Shown here: in pieces, positions 38,398 through 48,459 of the stretch
Position numbering within the stretch: the first letter of the stretch is position 1
How the letters are laid out: each line of letters begins with the position of its first letter
Assembly (NCBI RefSeq): GCF_030068455.1
Contig: NZ_JAQOSQ010000001.1
Span: 186,001 to 250,000, forward strand
Reading direction: 5' to 3'
DNA from: Roseofilum casamattae BLCC-M143
Lineage (GTDB): Bacteria > Cyanobacteriota > Cyanobacteriia > Cyanobacteriales > Desertifilaceae
DNA: 64,000 bases
Translations under genes and position numbers: made by a program
The notes under the pieces: generated by a model
The model's input: the letters and a program-made list of their open reading frames with translations, nothing else
Told to the model about the DNA's origin: nothing
Databases searched by the model: none

Positions 38398-39055
38398 GCA
38401 TCTCTATACTATCTTCGATCGTGATTCTTCCCAATTCAGGCAATCTGTTCTACGATCTAGCTCTCTGAATCCTAATTATATCTATCCCAGGCGTATTCGC
38501 ATTTCCAGTTGCTCTCATCTGGTATATTGCAGCGCTGCTGTACTGCTACATTCGCCGCAACATCCGATGAAATCTGGTGAAACGGCGGTTGTATAGCAAT
38601 TTCTTTGTCAGTGGGGGAAATCGCTGGTTTTGCGATCGCCATTCTTTCAATCTATGGCATGGGGGGCGATCGCCCTCATGTCAATAACTAAATAATAATA
38701 CTTATTCTACAAAACTAAATAGCACTTTTACTCCGGATATTTTGTTACATTTCTTCAAAGTAAGTAGAAATTGGGAGCAATTGGTAGCGCGATCGAGATT
38801 TGACTTCATCAAAACTTTAAATTAATGGTGACAATAGTAAAGATTCGGTAAATTCACTCTAAATGCTCTGGTACAATCTGAGGAAATTGTCTAGGATAGA
38901 ATCCAATGAGCACAAAGGACATCGCAGCTGGTGTAACAGGTTACTTCGCAAACGCTCTCATGCGATACCCGAAATCTCTTACCCCTTTATTCAAATATTA
39001 CCGTCCTCTGCCATTGTCAAATTAGTCCAATCTCTTCTACCATCGGGAAACTCTC
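38398..39055. other. Spacer of 658 bp
   Basis: Divergent between the acyltransferase and the PEP-CTERM gene. Contains HIP1-centred palindrome GGGCGATCGCCC near 38665-38676 and AT-rich segments around 38690-38850. Frames here (for example 38863-39183) are shadows or chance. No confident small gene or RNA found. Confidence 0.5.
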
Positions 39056-39904
39056 ATGAAGAACCTCTATTCTATCTCCAAAGGTATTGTTGCAACGACT
39101 ACTGTTACTCTGACCGGTTTAGGTTTCATAACTCTTACCAGTGGAACTGCGGAAGCAATAACATTTGGCACAACATGGGATAGTCCCGACAAATGTGCCG
39201 ATGTCGGTACCGTATCCGTCCCCACCACCTGCTCTCTGCAAGACCTCTTTGACAGTCAAACCGTAAGCGGGCCGGGGATTGATGCCGAAGACGATACGGG
39301 TTTTGAATGGTTTACCAATACCGCAACGGGTAATGCAACTGGCTCCTTTATGTTTGAAGTGGCTGGTTTTGCTCCCCACAACCAGTTCGGTATTTACAAC
39401 AGCGCAGGAGACCAGATTCGCTTATTTGATGGAGTCAATGATGAGGGTGATTCTACCTTTGTTACCTTCCTGGCTGGTGGAAAAGTCAGTCGGATTACTC
39501 AGCAGTTTGCACCCGACGCTGACGATGCAACTCCCGTGTTCGATACGTTTGAGGACTTTGGTAATGAGTTCGGCTTCTACTTAACCAACAAAAAGGGCGA
39601 GACGTTCTATACTCAGAGTGCCAAAAATGATGGCGGTTATCAGCAAGCGGCCGTGTACCAAGGCGATAATGAAACCGTGATGGAATTACCTGGAAAAGCA
39701 CCAGGAACATTCACTGATAATGAGTTCATCATTGCTTTTGAAGATTTGTTTCGTGGAGGAAATTCCGATTCTGACTTCAACGATCTGGTCGTGATGATGG
39801 AGTCCATCGAACCGGTGGATGATATTCCCGAACCCTCCATGTTGCTTGGATTAGGTATTTTAGGAGCCAGTTTCTGGTCGATGCGCCGCCGCGATCGCAT
39901 TTAA
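39056..39904 (+). CDS. Exported DUF4114 protein with PEP-CTERM sorting signal
   Basis: 282 residues. Signal peptide 1-34 (KNLYSISKGIVATTTVTLTGLGF then a small-residue cleavage site near AEA). The body carries two Cys near residues 43 and 55, and a DUF4114-like motif FEDLFRGGNSDSDFNDLVVMME near 230-250, probably Ca2+-binding. The C-terminus is a PEP-CTERM: IPEPSMLLGLGILGASFW then MRRRDR. Such proteins are anchored or released by exosortase and belong to the extracellular matrix; no exosortase gene is here. An intrinsic terminator follows at 40005-40036. Confidence 0.9.
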   Translation: MKNLYSISKGIVATTTVTLTGLGFITLTSGTAEAITFGTTWDSPDKCADVGTVSVPTTCSLQDLFDSQTVSGPGIDAEDDTGFEWFTNTATGNATGSFMFEVAGFAPHNQFGIYNSAGDQIRLFDGVNDEGDSTFVTFLAGGKVSRITQQFAPDADDATPVFDTFEDFGNEFGFYLTNKKGETFYTQSAKNDGGYQQAAVYQGDNETVMELPGKAPGTFTDNEFIIAFEDLFRGGNSDSDFNDLVVMMESIEPVDDIPEPSMLLGLGILGASFWSMRRRDRI

Positions 39905-40004
39905 AGTTTCTCTTTGTTGTGGGAGAAAGGATGGGGGACGATCGCGTCCGCGCTTTAATTCCCCATTCAGCTTGGAAAATTAGGTTTTAACTCGAAGTTT
40001 CTGT

Positions 40005-40036
40005 TAGGGGTTCTGTCAAAAGAATCCCTATTTTTT
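40005..40036 (+). terminator. Intrinsic terminator
   Basis: Stem TAGGGGTTCT (40005-40014) with AGAATCCCTA (40021-40030), a 10-bp stem with one G-U pair and a 6-base loop, directly followed by TTTTTT (40031-40036). It ends transcription from the PEP-CTERM gene; it also stands just before the convergent GST stop. Confidence 0.85.
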
Positions 40037-40054
40037 AGGATATTTTTACAATCG

Positions 40055-40657
40055 CTAAGGAATCGCCAGACCTCGTTGCACCGCAGAACGTTGGCGCAAG
40101 GTTTCTACCCAGCGTTGCAGATTAGGATAACCCTCTAGAGTTAATTCCTGGAACTCATAAATGTTAACCCAGGGAAAGATAGCAATATCGGCAATGGAAT
40201 AATCTCCACAGATATACTCGTTCTGTTCCAGTTGCTTATCTAAAACCCCATAGAGCCTTAGAGTTTCTTTCTCGTAACGGTTAATCGCATAAGGAATAGT
40301 CTCTGGGGCAAATTTTCGGAAATGGTTGAGCTGACCGAACATAGGGCCGACGCTTCCCATTTGCAACATTAACCATTCAATGACTTGAAAGCGTCCTTTG
40401 AGGTCGGTTGGCATCAGTTTCCCGGTTTTTTCGGCCAAATAGATTAAAATGGCGCCAGACTCAAAGACGGTTATATCCGTTTCGCGATCGCAAATCGCCG
40501 GAATTTTGCTATTCGGATTAATCGCGACAAACTCCGGCGCAAACTGGTCGCCTTGCTTAATATCAATCTGATGAACGGTGTAAGGCAGTTCAACTTCTTC
40601 TAACATGATAGAAGCTTTGCGTCCATTCGGCGTACCAAAGGTATAGAGGTCAATCAT
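40055..40657 (-). CDS. Glutathione S-transferase family protein
   Basis: 200 residues. N-terminal thioredoxin-like domain (MIDLYTFGTPNGRKASIMLEE, NPNSKIPAI with the cis-Pro, and FESGAILIYLAEKTG) and an all-helical C-terminal domain. Resembles YfcG/YghU-type Nu-class GSTs (GTPNGRK active-site turn), which act as disulfide reductases with glutathione. It lies 38 bases downstream of crtB on the same strand and may be co-transcribed. Confidence 0.9.
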   Translation of the reverse strand: MIDLYTFGTPNGRKASIMLEEVELPYTVHQIDIKQGDQFAPEFVAINPNSKIPAICDRETDITVFESGAILIYLAEKTGKLMPTDLKGRFQVIEWLMLQMGSVGPMFGQLNHFRKFAPETIPYAINRYEKETLRLYGVLDKQLEQNEYICGDYSIADIAIFPWVNIYEFQELTLEGYPNLQRWVETLRQRSAVQRGLAIP

Positions 40658-40695
40658 TAATCTTCTCGCTGAAAGAACAACAGTACAATTGGAAC

Positions 40696-41625
40696 TTAGA
40701 AAATTTGCGATCGCATATAAGCTACCGGCAAACTCACTAACTTTCTCGGCAGCGAAACATAAGCTCGCTTCGTAAATACATCATAGTCATTGCGCTCGAT
40801 CGCCCCTAAAATTTGTTGATAGAGCATCAGAGCCGACCATACCGGCCAGCGAGCATCGCTAATCAAATACTGTACCCCTCGTTCTGCTTGTTTGAAGAAC
40901 TTTCGCGCGCGCTGGATTTGGAAGCGCATAAATTCTTTCCAGCGCTTGTCGATAACGCCATTAAGTAAGTCAGCTTCGGTATAATCGAACAAGGCTAACT
41001 CTTCTAAGGGTAAATAAATTCTGCCTCGCTGGATATCCTCGCCCACATCTCGAAGAATATTCGTCAGTTGGTTGGCTATCCCCAGAGCGATCGCTTCTTC
41101 CAGAGGAACGTAAGGTTCTCGGTTGCGATGCCAAGGTGCATAATTCCCCAACTCATTCACTCCCATCACCTTTGTAGACATTAACCCCACTGTTCCTGCG
41201 ACTCGGTAGCAATAGAGATACAAGTCATCAAACGTGTGATAGCGATTTTGGAATAAGTCCATCCGCTGTCCGGCAATCATATCGCGAAAGGGCTGGATTT
41301 CGAGGGGAAACTGTTCCAGAGTATGGACTAACGCCACTTCTTCATCCGCCTTTGCCTTGCCAGAAAAGACCTCTTCCAGGCGGTCTTCCCAGCGATCTAG
41401 GGTATCGGGAGTAGTAATTTCGCTTTCTTTGCCATCGACTAATTCATCGGTATGGCGACACCAAGCATAGATGGCCCAGATAGCGCGGCGCTTGGCTTCT
41501 GGCATCAACAACGTCCCCAAATAAAAGGTTTTGGCGTAGGTGGCCGTAATTTGACGACAAAGTTCGTAAGATTCTTCGAGGGAGACGAGCGGTCTCATGC
41601 GAGCAGTCTTGGGTATTTGCAGCAT
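40696..41625 (-). CDS. crtB: Phytoene synthase
   Basis: 309 residues. Condenses two geranylgeranyl diphosphates to 15-cis-phytoene, the first committed carotenoid step. Both Mg-binding aspartate motifs are present: DELVDG after CRHTDE, and NILRDVGEDIQRGRIYLP; KTFYLGTLLMP at the N-terminus is typical. It follows crtP by 32 bases on the same strand, the well-known cyanobacterial crtP-crtB pair. Confidence 0.97.
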   Translation of the reverse strand: MLQIPKTARMRPLVSLEESYELCRQITATYAKTFYLGTLLMPEAKRRAIWAIYAWCRHTDELVDGKESEITTPDTLDRWEDRLEEVFSGKAKADEEVALVHTLEQFPLEIQPFRDMIAGQRMDLFQNRYHTFDDLYLYCYRVAGTVGLMSTKVMGVNELGNYAPWHRNREPYVPLEEAIALGIANQLTNILRDVGEDIQRGRIYLPLEELALFDYTEADLLNGVIDKRWKEFMRFQIQRARKFFKQAERGVQYLISDARWPVWSALMLYQQILGAIERNDYDVFTKRAYVSLPRKLVSLPVAYMRSQIF

Positions 41626-41657
41626 GGGTTACAGGGAGATTCTGCACTGGGGGGGAC

Positions 41658-43082
<1,425 letters not shown>

Positions 43083-43389
43083 TTAATTTACGTTTACTGC
43101 TGGATTTGTAATATTTCTTATCATTTTACACCAGTTGGCCCGGCCTGCCGATCTTTTTTCCCGCCCCACCCCTCAGCTATCCCTTTTCTGTCACTTACCA
43201 TCTACCGATATCCCGAACAACGATCGCCCGATCGAGTATTATGTCGGTATTTGCGATCGCCAGCCAATAGAATCTGGAAAACCATTTTGCATCGGACTAA
43301 TCTATTTGCGATCGTCATAGTGTAGGAGAGAATGTAGGAGAGGAATTGGCTCACCGAAAACCCGTCGAGATAGAGGAGGAACAGCTATT
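43083..43389. other. Divergent spacer of 307 bp (crtP / AI-2E)
   Basis: Promoter region for crtP and the transporter. Contains a direct repeat TGTAGGAGAG(A/G) at about 43321 and 43334, just before the transporter ribosome site. No gene supportable. Confidence 0.5.
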
Positions 43390-44568
43390 GTGACGTTAGG
43401 GCAACTACTGGGATTTTTCAGTTTAGTGACATCGCTATATATCCTCTGGACAATTCGGCAAATTTTATTGTTGGTATTTACTGCTGTCGTGCTCGCAACT
43501 GCCCTCAATCGAGGCGTTCGCCTAGTACAAAAAACAGGGATTAAGCGAGGGCCGTCTGTCTTAGTCACCATTGCCATTACTGTTTTAGCCTTCCTCTTAT
43601 TCTACTGGATTATTGTTCCTCCCTTTATCGAACAATTCCAAATCCTCATTGACTTAATCCCAACTGGAATCGATAGGTTGCGATTTTTGCTCGCTCAATG
43701 GCGGCAAGACACTCCCACTTGGCTACCCGAACCTCCCGATTTATCGAGCGGGTTTCAACAAATTCAACCCTTAATTGCCCAAGTTTTTGGTAACTTTTAT
43801 TCCTTCTTTTCCAGTTCGATTATTGCCGTCGGGCAATTTTTACTGGTTCTGATTTTAACCTTAATGTTTTTAGGAAACCCAACGGCCTATCGCCAAGCGT
43901 TAGTGCGGTTGTTTCCTTCATTCTATCGCCGACGAGCAGACAAAATTTTATCTGAATGCGAAGTTGCTTTAGGTAACTGGTTTGGAGGCGTTATTGTTAA
44001 CTCTCTGTTTATTGGAACCCTAAGTGCAATTGGCTTATCCATTATTGGAGTTCGCTTGGTATTGGCGCACGCTTTACTCGCCGGATTGCTCAATTTTATT
44101 CCCAACATCGGGCCGGTATTAAGTGTGGTCTCGCCAATGACGATCGCCTTACTCGAGCAAGGAGGATTTCTGAAAGCGGGTGCGGTGTTAGTATTATACG
44201 TTATCGTGCAACAAGTTGAGAGCTATTGGTTAACCCCAACAGTCATGGCAAAACAAGTGTCTCTGCTACCGGCGGTGACCTTATTAGCACAACTCTTCTT
44301 TGCCAGAACTTTCGGACTCATCGGGTTGTTTTTAGCCCTACCCTTAACCGTGATTGCGCAAGTTTGGATTAAGCGATTGTTATTAGAAGATATCCTCGAT
44401 CGCTGGACCAAGAAAGCCGGGATTTCTCAAGCAATAGCCGCTTCCGAAGTCAATACCAATCTTTCGCTCGAGTCCGCCGAAGAGCTAGAAATACCGGAAG
44501 ATGTGGGAGCAATTACTGCGGAAAATTACGAACGTGAGGACAGGGTTGAGGAAGAACAGAATCCATAG
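43390..44568 (+). CDS. AI-2E family transporter
   Basis: 392 residues from GTG 43390, with GAGGAGGA eight to ten bases upstream. About seven membrane segments in the AI-2E/UPF0118 pattern: an N-terminal pair, a soluble central domain (PPFIEQFQILIDLIP), then GLLNFIPNIGPVLSVV and PTVMAKQVSLLPAVTLLAQLFFARTFGLIGLFLALP. The acidic tail (ESAEELEIPEDVG) is typical of cyanobacterial members. Members move small solutes or act as Na+/H+ antiporters. Its 3' end overlaps the convergent D27-like gene by 56 bases. Confidence 0.9.
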   Translation: MTLGQLLGFFSLVTSLYILWTIRQILLLVFTAVVLATALNRGVRLVQKTGIKRGPSVLVTIAITVLAFLLFYWIIVPPFIEQFQILIDLIPTGIDRLRFLLAQWRQDTPTWLPEPPDLSSGFQQIQPLIAQVFGNFYSFFSSSIIAVGQFLLVLILTLMFLGNPTAYRQALVRLFPSFYRRRADKILSECEVALGNWFGGVIVNSLFIGTLSAIGLSIIGVRLVLAHALLAGLLNFIPNIGPVLSVVSPMTIALLEQGGFLKAGAVLVLYVIVQQVESYWLTPTVMAKQVSLLPAVTLLAQLFFARTFGLIGLFLALPLTVIAQVWIKRLLLEDILDRWTKKAGISQAIAASEVNTNLSLESAEELEIPEDVGAITAENYEREDRVEEEQNP

Positions 44569-45175
44569 AACAATGCTGTTTTAAACAAGGTTGTTGGAAT
44601 ACCTCTTCCTGTTCTAACGCAGGTGGAGTTTGACCAAAAATCATATCACAACTGAAATCTTCAAAATTGGGATTCATGGTTAAAGGAATCCCAAACTGTT
44701 GGGTAAAAAAGTCTTGAGTGGGGAGTTTACACAGATTAATACAGAGTCCGACGCAACCGCTTTGCTCTAAATATCGGCATTTTTCGATCTTTACGTTGCT
44801 CTTTTGCCAGGAGCTAGTGTTATTTTCACTAATAATTTCAACGTCTTCTAGGTGGCAAGGTCCGACCAACCATTCAAATAAATGAGCCGCAAACCAAGCA
44901 TTGGATTCGCAAACCCATTGATTGGGAGAGATGAGAGCGCGCAGTAGGGTTAAAATTGGGGCAGGAATCAGGGAGTTTAATACTTTTTTAACTAGATGTT
45001 GTTGCTCGAGGGCGTTGCGTCCCTGCATTATCTGTTTGGAGATATCAACAAATCCTTCGTAGCCTTTTTTGGAAGTTCGAGCACCTAAAGCTGCTGACAT
45101 TTTACGCGTAAACAGAGCAATAAAGATGCGATCGAGGAAGGTGTCTTGATAAGAAGTCGGTTCGGAAATGGTCAT
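44513..45175 (-). CDS. D27-like protein (DUF4033, beta-carotene isomerase family)
   Basis: 220 residues. The Cys-rich core CRYLEQSGCVGLCINLCK followed by LPTQDFF and NPNFEDFSCDMIFG is the DUF4033 signature of plant DWARF27. D27 is an iron-dependent isomerase turning all-trans- into 9-cis-beta-carotene for strigolactone synthesis; cyanobacterial members' reactions are less known. An added C-terminal Cys motif (QPCLKQHCS, QPCPH) is present. It starts 21 bases after the upstream aldehyde dehydrogenase stop and lies near crtP-crtB. Confidence 0.86.
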   Translation of the reverse strand: MTISEPTSYQDTFLDRIFIALFTRKMSAALGARTSKKGYEGFVDISKQIMQGRNALEQQHLVKKVLNSLIPAPILTLLRALISPNQWVCESNAWFAAHLFEWLVGPCHLEDVEIISENNTSSWQKSNVKIEKCRYLEQSGCVGLCINLCKLPTQDFFTQQFGIPLTMNPNFEDFSCDMIFGQTPPALEQEEVFQQPCLKQHCSMDSVLPQPCPHVRNFPQ

Positions 45176-45196
45176 ATCAATTAAAAATAAAAGATG

Positions 45197-46588
45197 TTAA
45201 TACCCTAAGATTCGCTTCAGCAAGTTTAACTTATTGCCGTAGGGAGGGTAGCGCAGGTTAATATCGAACTGAAATGGGCGTTTTAAGATGCTTTTATAGT
45301 GACTGAATGTATCGAATCCGGCTTTACCGTGATAGTTGCCCATACCGCTGTCTCCAACCCCTCCAAAGGGAAGTTGCGGCATATTCACTTGCATCATGGT
45401 ATCGTTGAGAACGACGCTGCCGGATGAGGTATTCTGCAAAACTTGATGCTGTACCCGAGCATCGGTGGAAAAGAGGTAGAGGGCTAAGGGTTTGGGATGC
45501 CGGTTAATTTGGGCGATCGCCTCTTCTATATCGCCATAGTCTAAAATCGGCAGGATGGGGCCGAAGATTTCTTGCTGCATAATCCGACTCTCCCAGGTGA
45601 CCCCTGCCATTAACGTCGGAGCGATATAATACGTTTCGCGGTTGCTTTGGCCGCCACAGAGGATTTCTCCCTCTTCCAATAATGGAATTAAAGAGTTAAA
45701 GTGCTTTTCATTGACAATGCGAGCATAGTCACTGCTCTGTTCGGGATCTTCACCGTAAAATGTTTTAACTTCCTGAAGAAGCTGTTGAGTAAGTTCGGGT
45801 TGAATTTGGCGATCGACTAATACATAATCTGGAGCAATACAAGTTTGTCCGGCATTCAGAAATTTTCCCCAAATAATTCGCCGCGCGGTTGTTTTTAGAT
45901 CGCAATTTTTATCGACAATACAAGGACTTTTTCCACCCAGCTCTAATACGACTGGCGTGAGAGTTTTTGCGGCTTGCTCGAGAACGAGTTTGCCAACTCG
46001 GCCGCTTCCGGTAAAGAAGATCAGATCGAGTTTTTCTGCCAGTAGACTTTGGCTGGTTGACCCATCCCCTTCAATAACCGTAATGTAATCTTTCGGGAAC
46101 GTTTCCTCAATTAACTCGGCGAGCATGGCTGAAGTATGAGGAGCGAACTCCGAAGGTTTCACGATCGCGCAATTTCCAGCCGCGATCGCATTAACGAGGG
46201 GGCAGATAGCGAGGGAAAATGGATAGTTCCATGCCGAAATAATCAGCACAACCCCCAAAGGTTCGGGGCGAATTTCTGCCTGACTGGGCAAACTAACCAA
46301 AGGAGGCATTACCCGCCGAGGCTTCATCCAAGTTCGCAGATGCTTCAGAGCATAGTCAATTTCACTGATAGGACTGAACTCATAATAGCCCTCTAACTCC
46401 GGTTTAGAAAGGTCGGCCCTCAGAGCAGTCAAGATCCGGGATTTATTCTCAGTAATAGCGCCACGCAGTTTTTGCAGTTGAGTGCGGCGAAAGGTGATGT
46501 CTTGCGATCGCCTCGAGGCAAAAAACGACCGTTGTGCCGCGATAATAGTTTGAGAAATTTCTTGGGGATTGTGCGCTTGTTGGTTCAT
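45197..46588 (-). CDS. Aldehyde dehydrogenase (class 3 / fatty or apocarotenal type)
   Basis: 463 residues from ATG 46588; the frame runs on upstream to 46834 but without family features. NAD(P)-dependent oxidation of aldehydes. Catalytic Cys250 in NAGQTCIAPDY and Glu216 in VVLELGGKSP; cofactor motif FTGSGRVGKL and SAWNYPF. The C-terminal basic/hydrophobic tail (FDINLRYPPYGNKLNLLKRILGY) suggests membrane contact as in class 3 fatty aldehyde dehydrogenases. Synechocystis Slr0091 of this type oxidises alkanals and apocarotenals (recalled). The D27-like gene follows, so apocarotenoid or fatty aldehyde metabolism is plausible. Confidence 0.9.
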   Translation of the reverse strand: MNQQAHNPQEISQTIIAAQRSFFASRRSQDITFRRTQLQKLRGAITENKSRILTALRADLSKPELEGYYEFSPISEIDYALKHLRTWMKPRRVMPPLVSLPSQAEIRPEPLGVVLIISAWNYPFSLAICPLVNAIAAGNCAIVKPSEFAPHTSAMLAELIEETFPKDYITVIEGDGSTSQSLLAEKLDLIFFTGSGRVGKLVLEQAAKTLTPVVLELGGKSPCIVDKNCDLKTTARRIIWGKFLNAGQTCIAPDYVLVDRQIQPELTQQLLQEVKTFYGEDPEQSSDYARIVNEKHFNSLIPLLEEGEILCGGQSNRETYYIAPTLMAGVTWESRIMQQEIFGPILPILDYGDIEEAIAQINRHPKPLALYLFSTDARVQHQVLQNTSSGSVVLNDTMMQVNMPQLPFGGVGDSGMGNYHGKAGFDTFSHYKSILKRPFQFDINLRYPPYGNKLNLLKRILGY

Positions 46589-46787
46589 AAATACACTAAA
46601 TGCCGCTGACGAACTGCGATCGCCCATCGATTTATCCAAAATAACTATAGCATTGTTTGCCCCATGCCGTTCTTCCTTCTCCAGCAGATTTTGTGACCTT
46701 TTCTTCTCGTGATTTTTCATCGCCCAATAGAGCTTTATTTTGCTATGATTGCAATATCGATTGTTATTCTTTTCAGCTCTAAAACTA

Positions 46788-47186
46788 ATGCTATCATTTG
46801 CCGGAAAACCCCCGACAAACTTAGGAGTAAACAATGGGAAACTCGCCGAGTGTCCCTCCTCTCCTAACTGTGTTTGCAGCCAATGCGCTTCAGCCGACGC
46901 CGAACATTATATCCAACCGCTGTCCTACTCTGGCTCTCCGGAACAAGCCCTCGAGACACTAACATCGATTATTCAAGGGATGGATCGAACCAATATTATT
47001 ACCACCTCCGCTGACTATCTTTATGCTGAATTTACCAGTCAGTTGATGGGATATGTCGATGATGTGGAATTTTATTGCGATCGCGCCAACAACACTATCC
47101 ATGTCCGTTCTGCCTCTCGATTGGGCAAATCTGACTTAGGTGTTAACCGCAAGCGAATAGAAACAATTCGCGCAGCCTTCGCGTAA
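46788..47186 (+). CDS. DUF1499 domain protein
   Basis: 132 residues from ATG 46788 (TTG 46749 earlier is less likely). Begins LSFAGKPPTNLGVNNGKLAECPSSPNCVCSQ, the DUF1499 signature with three Cys, then EHYIQPL, YLYAEFTSQLMGYVDDVEFYCD and HVRSASRLGKSDLGVNRKRIE. A widespread bacterial domain of unknown role, with plant thylakoid-lumen relatives. Its 5' end overlaps only the untranslated upstream frame of the divergent aldehyde dehydrogenase. Confidence 0.88.
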   Translation: MLSFAGKPPTNLGVNNGKLAECPSSPNCVCSQCASADAEHYIQPLSYSGSPEQALETLTSIIQGMDRTNIITTSADYLYAEFTSQLMGYVDDVEFYCDRANNTIHVRSASRLGKSDLGVNRKRIETIRAAFA

Positions 47187-47272
47187 TTTCCCCTCTCTCC
47201 TAGGGGTTCGGATCGGGGAATGTTAGGAAGCCGCGACATTTTCTCGATCGTATTCCCCACTGTAAGTCTGTG

Positions 47273-47470
47273 CTAAACACCCCGTTCCGAGCCGCGAGAC
47301 TCTTGCAACACTTTTCCCGATAGGGTAGCTTGCTGCAACCGAACAAATGCCTGAACGTCCTCCAGTCCGTACTGAGTACGTTGGAGCAGATAGCGCAGTT
47401 GGTCTTCCCTCGTTTGAGTTAAGTATCCAGACGTTAATGCCTGTTGGACAATGTCACGAATCAAAATCAT
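47273..47470 (-). CDS. Small conserved helical protein (65 aa)
   Basis: From ATG 47470 (the frame extends to 47527 but without conserved features). RDIVQQALTSGYLTQTREDQLRYLLQ, then YGLEDVQAFVRLQQA and GKVLQESR: two amphipathic helices, soluble. I recall similar short proteins in many cyanobacteria without a name. GGGAG lies about 12 bases upstream. Divergent from the sigma-like gene at 47719, sharing a promoter region of about 250 bases. Confidence 0.6.
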   Translation of the reverse strand: MILIRDIVQQALTSGYLTQTREDQLRYLLQRTQYGLEDVQAFVRLQQATLSGKVLQESRGSERGV

Positions 47471-47638
47471 CAGTAGATTACTCCCATTTGAGAATACTCC
47501 GATCCTCGCAAAGCTGCGGAAGAGCACCGGTAACTTTACAAGGTCTTCATTAGATTACTCGGATTTTCCCGAGCGATCTTATGCAAGATCCGAGTAAATT
47601 GAAATATTTATTAACATATTTGCGCGATTTTAGTCATG

Positions 47639-47661
47639 TAATGTTAATTTTTGTAACATTA
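47639..47661. promoter_or_regulatory. Perfect 8-bp inverted repeat, candidate operator
   Basis: TAATGTTA (47639-47646) and TAACATTA (47654-47661) with a 7-base spacer, 58 bases upstream of the sigma-like gene and about 170 bases from the small divergent gene. The symmetry and half-site length suit a dimeric regulator. There is also a shorter related TTAACATA near 47610. No T-tract, so not a terminator. Confidence 0.4.
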
Positions 47662-47718
47662 CGATCGCTCTTGCATAAAAAACTAGCAAAAAAACCGAGA
47701 ACCCTATAGAGGTGCGCA

Positions 47719-48459
47719 ATGACACCTCAACTGCAACAATGGTCTCAGACAACAACCGGCATGGAAGAGTTAGAACCCCTAGAAGCAAGGTTGAAAGAAT
47801 TGGCGATCGCCGCTCAGCAGCAACCGCCGAAAAGCCTAAAACGGAAGCGAATGTTGGCCCGGCTAATCCGAGAGCTGATTGCTTGCGATCGTTTGATGAA
47901 ACCCAAAGGCGATCGACGGCGCAAATTCTACAACGAGATCTATGCTGAAGCCAAACAGCGACTTTTCTACCATCTATGTTCTCGCTTAGACGATTATGAC
48001 CCCAACAAAGGAGAAGTTTTACAATGGGCCAACTTTCTCTTGGAAAAACGCTTTTTTACTGAAGCTTCTCGCTGGGTATTTCAGAATATTCCCAGTACCG
48101 TACAGCGCCTGAGTTTAGATGAACTAGAAGTCCAGCTCAACACCAAAGAGCGCCCCCTAACCTTAGAAAGTATTTATCCCGAACAAACCCCCCTAGTGTC
48201 CGAACAGATTATCGAGTGGATTAAAACCGATCCGGAACGCATCTTTCAAACCGCCCACGTGCACAACCACCCAGCGGCCAATTTTCGTTTTCTAGCGCTG
48301 CGAGCGATCGAAGGGTATTCGTGGAAAGAAACAGCGAGCAAACTCGGCATTAAGTTAGTCACCCTCAACAGTTTCTACCGCCGATCTTTAGCCAAATTTG
48401 CCCCGAAAATTCAAGAATACCTACTGACCCAAGCCATTCCCACATCAAAACTCTTATGA
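47719..48459 (+). CDS. Divergent sigma-70-like factor
   Basis: 246 residues. A sigma-2-like helical part (about 60-120: LIRELIACDRLMKP, RLFYHLCSRLDDYDPNKG, WANFLLEKRFF) and a sigma-4-like HTH (about 195-230: RFLALRAIEGYSWKETASKLGI). The middle has none of the sigma-3 residues. Such ECF-like proteins next to DUF1822 genes recur in cyanobacteria as I recall, with no assigned regulon. The stop overlaps the next ATG (ATGA), so it is translationally coupled to the DUF1822 gene. No anti-sigma gene is adjacent. Confidence 0.75.
   Translation: MTPQLQQWSQTTTGMEELEPLEARLKELAIAAQQQPPKSLKRKRMLARLIRELIACDRLMKPKGDRRRKFYNEIYAEAKQRLFYHLCSRLDDYDPNKGEVLQWANFLLEKRFFTEASRWVFQNIPSTVQRLSLDELEVQLNTKERPLTLESIYPEQTPLVSEQIIEWIKTDPERIFQTAHVHNHPAANFRFLALRAIEGYSWKETASKLGIKLVTLNSFYRRSLAKFAPKIQEYLLTQAIPTSKLL

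Noticed and set aside
47581-47596. Possible tRNA-like or riboswitch fold before the sigma-like gene
   Set aside because: Only short AT-rich palindromes are present; no conserved aptamer or TpsiC-like segment.
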